Shown here: piece after piece, positions 17,734 to 26,228 of the stretch
Layout of the letters: each line of letters opens with the position of its first letter
How positions within the stretch are numbered: position 1 is the first letter of the stretch
Assembly (NCBI RefSeq): GCF_006716465.1
Contig: NZ_VFPB01000003.1
Span: 1-64,000 of the forward strand
DNA length: 64,000 bases
DNA from: Pseudoxanthomonas sp. 3HH-4
Lineage (GTDB): Bacteria > Pseudomonadota > Gammaproteobacteria > Xanthomonadales > Xanthomonadaceae
Reading direction: 5' to 3'
The notes under the pieces: model-generated
Seen by the model: only the letters and a program-made list of their open reading frames with translations
Told to the model about the DNA's origin: nothing
Database searches by the model: none
Program-made: the position numbers and the translations under genes

Positions 17734-18360
17734 TCAACGAATGCGAAGTACGCTTGGCCGCCACCCGCTGTCGGCGTAGCTGCTGGCGCCTCCGTAGCCG
17801 CTGCTGGCGCCGTATCCGACGCCCAGATTGCCGGTGCCCAGCCGCGATCGGCGCCGACGCATCCGTTCCTGCAGTTCCTCTCGTCGTCCAGTGAGCCAGT
17901 CGGCCCTGCCGACCATCTGCGGCGCGAGGCCATGGCGTTGTGCTTCTCTCTCCCGGAACTCGCAGAAATCGTTGTAGGCATCCACCTCGTGGCAAAGTTC
18001 GCGCGCACACAGTTCGATCATGATCGCGTCATCCAGGTAGCCGAGCACGGGAACGTGGTCGGGAATGGAATCGGCTGCCTCGGCGAAGTACGCCAGGGTT
18101 GAACGCAGGCGCGCCTTCTCGTCTTCCGGGAGCCCCCATCCTTCGTCCCGGGCCATCGCGATGAATGTATCCAGCAAGACCAGACGATCTTTGACGAACC
18201 CGGGAGGATTGCTCTGTTGTGCCTTCATCAGCATGTCTGTCGCCGATTTCAGGACGTCCTCCATACTCCTGCCCGCAGCGGCCTTGCTGGCGGCCTGGCT
18301 GGCCTCCTTGAGGTGCTCCAGATCCGACCCGGAAAGATCAATGACAATGGACAGGGACAT
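17734..18360 (-). CDS. YkvA-like (DUF1232) protein with glycine-rich tail
   Basis: The ATG at 18360 (MSLSIVIDLSGSDLEHLKEA) is preceded by AAGGAG at good spacing, so the longer in-frame extension to 18462 was rejected. The 208-residue protein has a helical N-terminal half and a DUF1232-like segment (YFAEAADSIPDHVPVLGYLDD, then AIMIELCARELCHEVDAY). A low-complexity tail follows (GNLGVGYGASSGYGGASSYA). The family is often membrane-associated or found near toxin-immunity and stress genes, but its biochemical role is unknown. It ends about 80 bp from the IS3 scar, so its original neighbour may have been lost. Confidence 0.7.
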   Translation of the reverse strand: MSLSIVIDLSGSDLEHLKEASQAASKAAAGRSMEDVLKSATDMLMKAQQSNPPGFVKDRLVLLDTFIAMARDEGWGLPEDEKARLRSTLAYFAEAADSIPDHVPVLGYLDDAIMIELCARELCHEVDAYNDFCEFREREAQRHGLAPQMVGRADWLTGRREELQERMRRRRSRLGTGNLGVGYGASSGYGGASSYADSGWRPSVLRIR

Positions 18361-18737
18361 GCCGGCGCTCCTTGACTGTGCAGACTCATCAGGGCTGAAA
18401 CGATGCCCGGCCATCGAGGCCGCGCTGCGCTGAGCAACACCGACGCCATGAAGATGCAGCATGGAGTCCGCATCGACTGGTCGATACGTGTCACTCGAAA
18501 GTCCTGGACGCGATCAATCCTACGCTCGCCCGAGCAGGCTGGAGATTGACCGTCGGGGCGGCCCGTATTGCCCTTTGGGGACCCTGTCCAGACGCTGGGC
18601 AAGCTGTGTATCTTCCGTGGAAACCCGCTTGCGTCGGACCGTATGCGGCGGGTGCGGCTCTTGCGCTGAAGGCGCGCTTCTGGCGACGCCAAGCGTCCCG
18701 CCGCAAGAGCATACTGGATCGACAGGGCAGGTGACTC

Positions 18738-19928
18738 GTGGTGATCTCGGATTTGGGGACCTTCGCGCTCGGGTTGCTGGCGCTGCTGCTTGCCGGCGCT
18801 GCGATGAGGCGGATTCCCGTGCTGGCGCGGATGAACATCCCGGTGCCGGTAATTGCCGGCGTGACGGTCGCGATATTCGTAGGTCTGCTGCAGCGATTCG
18901 CGGGAGTGTCGGTTCAGTTCTCCGCTCAGTTGACGGACTTCTTCCTGCTTGTGTTCTTCACCACGGTAGGATTGTCGGCCAAATTCTCCGCATTGCGCGC
19001 CGGGGGCAAGCCACTGCTGATCCTGTGCGTGGTGACGGTGCTGCTTCTGGTCGTACAGAACGCGGTCGGCATTGCCATTGCAACGGCATTCGACGCGCAT
19101 CCCTTCTACGGCGTGCTGGTCGGCAGTGTCTCCTTCGTGGGTGGACCAGGGACGGCGGCGGCATGGGCCAAGGAGGCACAGGCAGCTGGACTGCAGCACG
19201 CACCGGAAATCGCGGTCGGCGCGGCAACGCTGGCTGTGGTGGTAGGCGCGATCGTTTCCGGACCGGTGACGGACTGGCTCATCAGGCGGAAGAATCTTCG
19301 CGGGCCCACAGGCGACTCACCGGCAAGCTGGGTGGCGCCAGGGAAAAACAGCGTATCGGCGCCCACCATTCCGATGGTGATGCTGGTGCTGCTGTTGATC
19401 GTGACGTCGGTGCTGGCAGGCGCTTTGGTCAACCAGTGGGCACGAGCCATGGGCCTCATGCTGCCGGGGTTCCTGACCGCCATGCTCGCAGGTGCCGCCA
19501 TCACGAACATCGGCGATGCCATCGGTGCCAAGCTCGACCTGGTGGCGGTGGAACGCGGTGGGGAGATTGCGCTGCAGGCGTTCCTGGTGATGTACCTGAT
19601 GAGCCTCAAGCTCTGGGCCCTGACGGCTGCCTTCACGCCACTGGTGGTCAATGTTGCTTTGCAGGTCGTTATCACCGTGATGGTGGGGATCGTGATCCTG
19701 TTCCGATGGCTGGGGAAGGACTATGACGCGGCGGTCACCATGGGAGGCTTCCTGGGATTCGGCCTGAGCTCGATGCCGGTGGCGATGGCCACGATGGACA
19801 GCGTGGCCTCACGGCACGGTCCTTCGCCCAAAGCCTTCCTTCTGATTGCGTTGGCGGGCTCATTCTTCGTCGACCTCGCCAATGCGTTCGTGATCAAGGC
19901 GTTTCTCTCGTTGCCATGGTTGCGCTGA
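18738..19928 (+). CDS. gltS: sodium/glutamate symporter
   Basis: This is a 396-residue inner-membrane protein with 10 or more hydrophobic segments. It has the GltS hallmark SVSFVGGPGTAAAWAKEA in the first reentrant region and a second loop at GGFLGFGLSSMPVAMATM. Length and arrangement match Na+-dependent glutamate carriers. Translation appears to start at GTG 18738; a second GTG lies three bases on, and there is no ATG before the first membrane segment. The call as a GltS-family carrier is firm. Exact substrate (glutamate or another anion) is inferred from family. Confidence 0.88.
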   Translation: MVISDLGTFALGLLALLLAGAAMRRIPVLARMNIPVPVIAGVTVAIFVGLLQRFAGVSVQFSAQLTDFFLLVFFTTVGLSAKFSALRAGGKPLLILCVVTVLLLVVQNAVGIAIATAFDAHPFYGVLVGSVSFVGGPGTAAAWAKEAQAAGLQHAPEIAVGAATLAVVVGAIVSGPVTDWLIRRKNLRGPTGDSPASWVAPGKNSVSAPTIPMVMLVLLLIVTSVLAGALVNQWARAMGLMLPGFLTAMLAGAAITNIGDAIGAKLDLVAVERGGEIALQAFLVMYLMSLKLWALTAAFTPLVVNVALQVVITVMVGIVILFRWLGKDYDAAVTMGGFLGFGLSSMPVAMATMDSVASRHGPSPKAFLLIALAGSFFVDLANAFVIKAFLSLPWLR

Positions 19929-20016
19929 CGATGGTGCGATCGCGCGTGTTCCCGGCATATGCATCGTCCGCCACTCGGCGACTGCACCTGCTGTTCTGCG
20001 ACGCGTCCTGCGTGGA

Positions 20017-21129
20017 TCACGCTGAGCCGTCGTGGGTCGTATGGCGAGCTTGATCCTCGACGGGCCATTGCTCTATCCATTGCCAGAACAGGACATAGCC
20101 CACCGCCAGCACCACGGGACCGGTGAACAGTCCGATGATGCCGTTCGACACCATTCCGCCAAGCGCACCGATGAGCACGACAGGCATGGGAACCCGTACG
20201 CCACGCCCCAGCAACAATGGCTTCAGGACGTTGTCGATCAGGCCGGCGATGAATACGTAGGTGGCGAAGGCGATGGTCAGGGGCCCTGCGCCGTGGGTCG
20301 CGAACACGAAGATGATGACCGGCAGTGTGATGAGGGTGGCCGGGATCTGCATTATTCCCAGCAGCAGGACCGCGAGGGAGAGCAGCGCGGCACCGGGTAC
20401 ATCCATCAACACGAATGCAATGCCAATCATCAACATCTGCACGAACGCGATGCCGACCACACCCTGTGCCACGGCACGCACGGTGCTGGTGCAGAGGTCC
20501 GTGATGGCCGCGGCTTTTCCAGGCCCGACGATGCGCGCGGCGATGAGAAGCGCATGGCGATGGCCCGTGTGAGCGAAGGCCATGAACACCCCTGATACCG
20601 CCAAGGCGGCGAAGAACATCAGTACCCCCATGCCCGCCCCCGCCACTTTGCCCAGCGCGACAAGAGCGAAAGGCGCTATCTGGGGTGCCAGTTTCCTGGA
20701 AACGCCGGTCAGATCGGTCGCGGCCTGCGACCACGCGGCATGCAGGGGTGCTCCGAGGAGGGGCCAGTCTGCAACACTCTGCGGAGGGGGCGGTATGTGG
20801 AAATTCCCGGCCCTGACAACATCCAGAGCGTCGCCGACCCACGAGGCCAGGGACATCCCAAGCAGATAGACGGGGACGATCAACACGGCGATGGCGAACA
20901 GGATGATCACCGTCGCGGTCAGACCCGACTTGCCGCGGAGTCTCGGTTCCAGTTTCCGCTGCAGCGGGAAGAGGGTGATCGAGAGGATCAGCGCCCATAC
21001 CAGCAGGTCGATGAAGGGGCGGAACACGCGATAGCACGCGAACGCCAGTATCGCGATCAGGACGGCGCGTATCAGCAGATCCAGCAGCCCGGGCGGCAGC
21101 GTCTTGCCTGGCGTGGCGGTGAGGATCAT
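20017..21129 (-). CDS. AI-2E family (PerM/YdiK-like) permease
   Basis: This is a 370-residue membrane protein starting MILTATPGKTLPPGLLDLL. It has paired N-terminal membrane segments, a soluble middle (about residues 75-160), and a C-terminal bundle with the family signature VIIFVFATHGAGPLTIAFAT and LIDNVLKPLLLGRG. PF01594 proteins include the autoinducer-2 exporter TqsA and Na+/H+ antiporter-like members. The name AI-2E is a family label only. It is convergent with gltS and divergent from the thioesterase. Confidence 0.85.
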   Translation of the reverse strand: MILTATPGKTLPPGLLDLLIRAVLIAILAFACYRVFRPFIDLLVWALILSITLFPLQRKLEPRLRGKSGLTATVIILFAIAVLIVPVYLLGMSLASWVGDALDVVRAGNFHIPPPPQSVADWPLLGAPLHAAWSQAATDLTGVSRKLAPQIAPFALVALGKVAGAGMGVLMFFAALAVSGVFMAFAHTGHRHALLIAARIVGPGKAAAITDLCTSTVRAVAQGVVGIAFVQMLMIGIAFVLMDVPGAALLSLAVLLLGIMQIPATLITLPVIIFVFATHGAGPLTIAFATYVFIAGLIDNVLKPLLLGRGVRVPMPVVLIGALGGMVSNGIIGLFTGPVVLAVGYVLFWQWIEQWPVEDQARHTTHDGSA

Positions 21130-21445
21130 GGGGGCCAGTCCTCGCAGGTGAGCACAACGTCAGAAGGACAGACCGCAGGTGCCCGACGAATCGCTGCAGC
21201 CGCACGCTCCCATGGTCGGCCTGGGCCAGCGTGCGGACCCTGACCAAGCACGCTGGATTATGACCACCTGCCGCGATGAAAGGACCTGTACCAAGGTGGC
21301 CGTCCATGTTCCCGGAGGAACACTACTGCTTTCGAGCGCGGACTTGTAGAACAGCTGTGCCTGCGTCCGATTGGCGTGACCGCATCCCTGTATGCCGTGG
21401 TCAAGCAAGGGCCTGAGCAGGAAATGCGGAATCCGGAGGGAAAGG
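21130..21445. other. 316-bp divergent intergenic region
   Basis: The region lies between the divergent starts of the AI-2E permease and the thioesterase. Frames on either strand lack a ribosome site and show no recognisable protein. It should hold both promoters, but I could not place a convincing -35/-10 pair or operator. Confidence 0.4.
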
Positions 21446-21937
21446 ATGATGACCAGCAGACCTCGTGGCCTTACCCTGCAGTTCCTGGCCGAACCCACCG
21501 ACGTCAACTACGGTGGCAAGGTCCACGGCGGCGCGGTAATGAAGTGGATCGACCAGGCGGGATTCGCTGCGGCCGTCGGCTGGTCGGGCAGCTACTGCGT
21601 CACGGTGGCGGTCGGCGGCATCCGTTTCGTTGCGCCGGTGAAGATATCCAATCTGGTAGCGGTCTCGGCCACGCTGGTCCGTACCGGTCGCACGTCGATG
21701 CAGTTCGTCGTCGAAGTGCGTGCGCGCAGCCCCTTGGGCGGCGAGGATACGTTGTGCACGCATTGCATCATCGTCTTCGTCGCGGTGGACCGCGAGACGG
21801 GCGCGTCAGTGGAAGTGCCGCAGTGGCAGCCACAGACTGACGAGGACAGGCAGTTCTTCGAGTATGCGGAAAAGGTGATGATCCTGAGCAGGAGCATTGA
21901 AGATACGGTGGCGCGCTACACCGCCAAGGCACCCTGA
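21446..21937 (+). CDS. acyl-CoA thioesterase, hotdog fold
   Basis: The ATG at 21446 follows GGAGGGAAAGG, deciding the start over an upstream ATG at 21392. The 163-residue product has the YciA/acyl-CoA hydrolase signature NYGGKVHGGAVMKWIDQAGF, with the conserved Asp in WIDQAG, and FVAPVKISNLVAVSATL in the second half. A hydrolase lid-like tail follows. It hydrolyses acyl-CoA to free acid and CoA. Location beside 3-hydroxybutyrate dehydrogenase and a patatin suggests a role in fatty-acid or hydroxyacid turnover, which is inference. Confidence 0.88.
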   Translation: MMTSRPRGLTLQFLAEPTDVNYGGKVHGGAVMKWIDQAGFAAAVGWSGSYCVTVAVGGIRFVAPVKISNLVAVSATLVRTGRTSMQFVVEVRARSPLGGEDTLCTHCIIVFVAVDRETGASVEVPQWQPQTDEDRQFFEYAEKVMILSRSIEDTVARYTAKAP

Positions 21938-21948
21938 AACACGTGAAC

Positions 21949-21968
21949 GATCTTCCCGGCGGAAGGTC
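21949..21968. terminator. hairpin between convergent thioesterase and bdhA
   Basis: GATCTTCC, loop CGGC, GGAAGGTC form an 8-bp stem with one G-T wobble, 12 bases after the thioesterase stop. No T-run follows, so this may be a weak or factor-assisted terminator. Confidence 0.4.
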
Positions 21969-22174
21969 GGCGCCCGCTTGAACCAGTGTTCCCATCTTGG
22001 TGACCCCCAGGGCGTCATGGAGCTGGGATTCGCAGTTTGCACCACCACCATCCAGTCGCTGCACAGGCACCTGTGATGCCTCCAGCCATGATGCCGGCGG
22101 CGCGGCCGTCAGCCCTCGTCCGTGCAGGGAATGATGGCGCGTGCGAAGCACCTGTGACCGCTGCCACACAGGGA

Positions 22175-22960
22175 TTACTCCATGCACCAGCCATGGCTGA
22201 CGATCACCGATTGTCCTGTCAGCGCGTTGGAAGGAAACGCAGCCAGGAACAACGCGACCTGGGCGACATCGTCGACCGTCGTGAACTCTCCATCTACGGT
22301 CTCCTTCAGCATCACGTTCCTGATGACGTCCGACTCGGAGATTCCCAGCGTCCGTGCCTGCTCGGGAATCTGCTTGTCTACCAAGGGCGTGCGTACGAAC
22401 CCGGGGCAGATGACATTTGCCCTCACGCGATGCGCCGCTGCTTCCTTCGCCACCACTTTCGCCAATCCGATCAACCCGTGCTTGGCAGCGACGTAAGGCG
22501 CCTTGAGCTTGGATGCCTCTTTTGAATGGACCGACCCCATGTAGATGATGCAGCCGCCACGTCCGGCGGTGTACATGTGCTTGAGGCAGGCACGAGTGGT
22601 GAGAAACGCACCGTCGAGATGGATGGCGATCATCTTCTTCCATTCGGCATACGGAAACTGTTCGACCGGATGGACGATCTGGATGCCCGCGTTGCTGACC
22701 AGGATGTCCACGCCGCCGAAGGCGTCTATCGCGGCCGACACGCCGGCCTCGACCGCATCCTCATCGGAAACATCCATGGCCACGCCGATCGCCCGGCCCG
22801 CTCCGAGCGCGGATATCTCGCTGGCCGCCGTGTCGGCTGCGCTCTTGTTGAGGTCGGCAATGGCGACATTGCAACCTGCGGCCGCGTAGACCAGGGCAAT
22901 GTCCTTGCCTATGCCACTGGCTGCGCCCGTGATGATGGCCGATTTGCCTTGCAGGTCCAT
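22175..22960 (-). CDS. bdhA: 3-hydroxybutyrate dehydrogenase (SDR)
   Basis: The ATG at 22960 ([19 protein letters not shown]) has AAGGAG just upstream, so the longer frame to 22975 is not needed. The 261-residue classical SDR has the TGxxxGIG cofactor motif, NAG (VSNAGIQIV), the catalytic Ser ([11 protein letters not shown]) and YVAAK. The segment [16 protein letters not shown] and a C-terminus near [12 protein letters not shown] are typical of D-3-hydroxybutyrate dehydrogenases, which oxidise D-3-hydroxybutyrate to acetoacetate with NAD+. It lies directly downstream of a patatin-like gene, an arrangement often seen with poly-hydroxybutyrate metabolism. Confidence 0.88.
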   Translation of the reverse strand: MDLQGKSAIITGAASGIGKDIALVYAAAGCNVAIADLNKSAADTAASEISALGAGRAIGVAMDVSDEDAVEAGVSAAIDAFGGVDILVSNAGIQIVHPVEQFPYAEWKKMIAIHLDGAFLTTRACLKHMYTAGRGGCIIYMGSVHSKEASKLKAPYVAAKHGLIGLAKVVAKEAAAHRVRANVICPGFVRTPLVDKQIPEQARTLGISESDVIRNVMLKETVDGEFTTVDDVAQVALFLAAFPSNALTGQSVIVSHGWCME

Positions 22961-22971
22961 GCCGTTCTCCT

Positions 22972-23119
22972 TCACTTGGCCAGGTAGTCGTGGACGATCC
23001 CGCCCGGCCCGGAAGCCAGACCGATGCGGCTGCGTACGCGGGGCAGGACTTGGCAGACGGGCAGTGACGCCACCGGACTGGCGCGCAACGTCGCGAATGC
23101 GTTGCGGCGCACGTCTTCA
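22972..23119 (-). other. open coding-like frame between patatin and bdhA
   Basis: On the minus strand, one frame right after the patatin stop reads [16 protein letters not shown], then [17 protein letters not shown], and ends [10 protein letters not shown] with TGA at 22974-22972, immediately before the bdhA ribosome site. Third codon positions are strongly G/C-rich, as in the real genes. It lacks a start codon. It would be contiguous with the patatin after a one-base shift in the GGGGAG just before that gene's stop. It could be a frameshifted patatin tail or part of a lost gene. Confidence 0.35.
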
Positions 23120-24256
23120 CTCCCCCGACGCGGTCAGATCGAAGATGCGGATGCCCTTGGTCACTTCTTTTGCAACGTGTCCCGAGGCATCGGCTACGGC
23201 GCGACGCACGTCATCTTGGCCGCCTTGCCACAGATCGAGCATCGTCGCGCGGGAGAATTCGTAGTCCTTGAAATCCAGCGAACGGGTGTCGTGCTTGTTG
23301 ACGAACTGGACAAGGGTGATCGCGCCGCGCGTGCTGATCGCGCTCAGCCGCTTGACGTCAGGATCGGACAGGGCGGATTTCGGAAGTTTCGCCAGCAGCC
23401 GGTGCAGGGAACCCCGCAGCTCCTCCATGTCCCGCAGATGGTCCATGTTGAAGCGCGCCTTGCTCGAATACTGGATGTCCTTCTGCCGTTCCTGCACCTG
23501 CGAAAGGTTCTGCGGCGCCGGCGAACTGGGGTTGAACAGGTCCACCTGGAAGATGAGGGCATCGATCCTCGGGTCTTCGTCGTGGATGTACCAAAGGGGT
23601 GTATTGGACACGATGCCACCATCCCAGTAGATCTCCCCGTCGATCTCCACGGGTGGGAATCCCGGAGGCAGTGCGCCGCTCGCCATCACGTGCTCGGCGC
23701 GGATCCGGTTCCGGGCATTGTCGAAGTAGATCGACTTGCCGGTACGCACGTTCACTGCGCCCAGCGACAGACGCACATTCTTGCGGTTGATCAGGTCGAA
23801 GTCGACCAGCTCTTCCAGCGTCGTCTTCAACGGCGCGGTGTCGTAGTAGCTCAGCGCACCCGGGGTGCCGTCCTGCACCATGGCCGGCGGTGGAAATCTG
23901 GGCCTGAAGAAGCCCGGTATGCCCAGCAACAGCGCCGACGTGGCGCTGGCCCGGTTGAACATGGGGCGCATGATGTCGAAGCTGGCCGGCAGGAGGGCGG
24001 GAGAGTTGGACGAAACCCGCTCCCAGAACGCGCGCAGCCGGGCCACGCGTCGTTCCGGTGGATTGCCCGCGATCAGCGCCGCGTTGATACCTCCGATCGA
24101 CACCCCGGCGATCCAGTCCGGAGCTTCGCCGATCTCCGCCAGGCCGGCATAGACACCGGCTTGGTAGGCACCGAGTGCACCACCGCCCTGGAGCAGGAAG
24201 ATCTTCTGCGAGTGCTGCCCCCACCGCGAACCTGATCTTTGCTTGCTTGCGGCCAT
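23117..24256 (-). CDS. patatin-like phospholipase with DUF3734-type C-terminus
   Basis: The ATG at 24256 (MAASKQRSGSRWGQHSQKI) has GGGAAG upstream; the N-terminal extension to 24358 is not plausible. The 379-residue protein has the patatin oxyanion loop LLQGGGALGAYQAGVY, nucleophile elbow IAGVSIGGINAA and the catalytic dyad Asp in YWDGGIVSNTPL. The C-terminal part has the DUF3734 look (DLFNPSSPAPQNLSQVQERQ, then DIQYSSKARF). No signal peptide is seen, so it is cytoplasmic. In related organisms such proteins sit beside bdhA and have been linked to polyhydroxybutyrate or lipid metabolism. Transcription runs into bdhA. Confidence 0.88.
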   Translation of the reverse strand: MAASKQRSGSRWGQHSQKIFLLQGGGALGAYQAGVYAGLAEIGEAPDWIAGVSIGGINAALIAGNPPERRVARLRAFWERVSSNSPALLPASFDIMRPMFNRASATSALLLGIPGFFRPRFPPPAMVQDGTPGALSYYDTAPLKTTLEELVDFDLINRKNVRLSLGAVNVRTGKSIYFDNARNRIRAEHVMASGALPPGFPPVEIDGEIYWDGGIVSNTPLWYIHDEDPRIDALIFQVDLFNPSSPAPQNLSQVQERQKDIQYSSKARFNMDHLRDMEELRGSLHRLLAKLPKSALSDPDVKRLSAISTRGAITLVQFVNKHDTRSLDFKDYEFSRATMLDLWQGGQDDVRRAVADASGHVAKEVTKGIRIFDLTASGE

Positions 24257-24526
24257 GTGCTCTTCCCGTTGGGCAACGCGACGGATGACGAACCCGCCCC
24301 GGATGCGCAGTGCGCAGGTGTATCGCAGGCAGTGTGCTGAAACCGCCTGCACGGCCACAACGGTATTTGGGGAATCCGTACTGCCCTTACGGGCATCTGT
24401 CCCGCGTGCCCCCGGGACGTAGACTTGCCGGAAGCGCTGAGAACGGGGCGCACGCGGTGATGTCTGCGTGCGCCCGCTACGTGGTTGAACGCTGCAGATG
24501 CAGCGATCGAGCGAAGGTGGCAGGCG

Positions 24527-25987
24527 ATGCGTTCATCCCCTCTGTATGGAGTGCGGATTCCGCAGACGGATCCAAACGGGCCAGGTGTCCTGCGAAGCGG
24601 CGCAACCTTGCTTGTGCTTTCTCTCGGTCTGCTGCTCTCGGGCCGTTGCATAGCCGGGCCTGTACCGGTGGCGGCCACGCGCCACGGCGGAGGACCCGGA
24701 ATGCCGGGGGCTGTCGATGGCATTCCTGCAAAGGAGAGCGCCAGGAGCGAGCTGAGTTCCACCGAATCCGGGCAGACGCCACTCGACCAGAGCTTCGCCG
24801 ATCAGTCCCATGCGGACTGGGTGCAGCAGACCCGGCGCCGCGCCTGGCAGGACACAAAGTTCACCGCACAGGCACGCAGCTACTTCCTGGGCCGCGAGCG
24901 ATACGACCGCTCCGAAGCCGAGGCATGGACACTCGGCGGATCCGTTGGCTTGAAGACCGGCTATTTCCGTGAGTCGTTCGCCCTGGGCGCGACGGCCTAC
25001 ACCTCGCAGAAACTGTACGGCCCGGCCGACAGGGACGGCACCCAGTTGCTGAAGCCGGGACAGCGCAGCTATTCCGTGCTGGGTGAACTCTATGGCGAAT
25101 TCCTGCTCGGTGAGCAGACGCGTTTCTCGATCGGCCGCTTGGCCCTGGACACGCCGTACCTCAATCGCAGCGATAGCCGGATGACGCCGCAGACGTACGA
25201 AGCCGTCACCCTCGTGGGTGTCTATGGCGGGGAGCAGGGCCTCCCTGAGTGGAAGCTGGGTGCCGGCTACTTCGGCCGCATGAAGCCGCGCAATGCCGAC
25301 GATTTCGCATCCATGTCCAGCGTCGCGGGCGCCGCTGCGGGGGTGGATCGCGGTGTGTACGTGCTGGGTGGAAACTATCGCAACGGCGCATTCTCGCTCG
25401 GCGCGATCAATTACTTCAGCGACGACATCATCAACATCTTCTATACCGAAGCCAACATCGCCCGCCCGTTTCGAGAGAACACGATACTGCGTGCGGGGCT
25501 GCAGTTCTCCGATCAGCGCAGCGTAGGCGCCGAACAGCTGCAAGGGCGGCGGTTCTCCGCTCGTCAGGCAGGCGGAAAACTCGAACTCGCCCTGGGCCAT
25601 GCCCTGCTGACGGCGGCGTACAGCAGCGCCTGGGGATCGGCCGACATGCAGAGTCCCTGGAATGGCTATCCGGGCTATGCGAGCGTCCAGGTGGAAGATT
25701 TCTTCCGTCGTGGAGAAAGTGCCGTGATGCTGCGTGCCGCCTACGAGTTTGTCTCGGTGGATGGACTGAGCGCCCATGCGCTTTGGGTGCATGGGTCCGA
25801 GCCGGACGATACATCCCAGCATGCCCGGGACGAGTACGACCTCAACCTGCAATGGAAGCCGCAGCAGGGCGCCTTTTCTGGTCTGAGCGTGCGCCTGCGG
25901 TATGCACGTGTGATCCAGCGGGACGCCACGCGTTCGACCCTGGAGGACCTGCGGCTGATGGCCTTCTACGAATTGCCCTTGCAGTAG
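24527..25987 (+). CDS. OprD-family outer-membrane porin
   Basis: I chose the ATG at 24527 (MRSSPLYGVRIPQTD); an upstream ATG at 24485 is possible. The 486-residue protein has a hydrophobic leader (ATLLVLSLGLLLSGRCIA). After a linker it has OprD-type strand patterns: KFTAQARSYFLGRERY near the start, SIGRLALDTPYLNRSDSRM (constriction-loop motif with DTP), and DDIINIFYTEANIA. The last strand ends FYELPLQ. OprD-like channels import basic amino acids, small acids or peptides. The substrate is unknown here, and no neighbouring catabolic genes suggest one. Confidence 0.83.
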   Translation: MRSSPLYGVRIPQTDPNGPGVLRSGATLLVLSLGLLLSGRCIAGPVPVAATRHGGGPGMPGAVDGIPAKESARSELSSTESGQTPLDQSFADQSHADWVQQTRRRAWQDTKFTAQARSYFLGRERYDRSEAEAWTLGGSVGLKTGYFRESFALGATAYTSQKLYGPADRDGTQLLKPGQRSYSVLGELYGEFLLGEQTRFSIGRLALDTPYLNRSDSRMTPQTYEAVTLVGVYGGEQGLPEWKLGAGYFGRMKPRNADDFASMSSVAGAAAGVDRGVYVLGGNYRNGAFSLGAINYFSDDIINIFYTEANIARPFRENTILRAGLQFSDQRSVGAEQLQGRRFSARQAGGKLELALGHALLTAAYSSAWGSADMQSPWNGYPGYASVQVEDFFRRGESAVMLRAAYEFVSVDGLSAHALWVHGSEPDDTSQHARDEYDLNLQWKPQQGAFSGLSVRLRYARVIQRDATRSTLEDLRLMAFYELPLQ

Positions 25988-26228
25988 CGCGTGGAGTTGC
26001 GGTGCGCGGCGGCGATCGCTTCTGCCAGGGAAGATGCCGCACGGAGAAGCTTCTACGTCTCGAGACCGCATCGCGGACCAGTACTCGCAGCATGCGCAAG
26101 CACTGCACGCACACGTGCGTACCCTTTCGTACGGCCCGCCGCTGCACCTAAGTGCAAGTGACTTGGGTATCCGCTGCGCGCAGCATCGCGTGGTCTCTCA
26201 TGGTGCTGACGACAATCGGAGCCGACAC

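Noticed and set aside
19721-21307. 528-codon minus-strand frame across gltS end and AI-2E gene
   Set aside because: Out-of-frame shadow of the AI-2E permease (Arg/His/Gly-rich), extending into the end of gltS.
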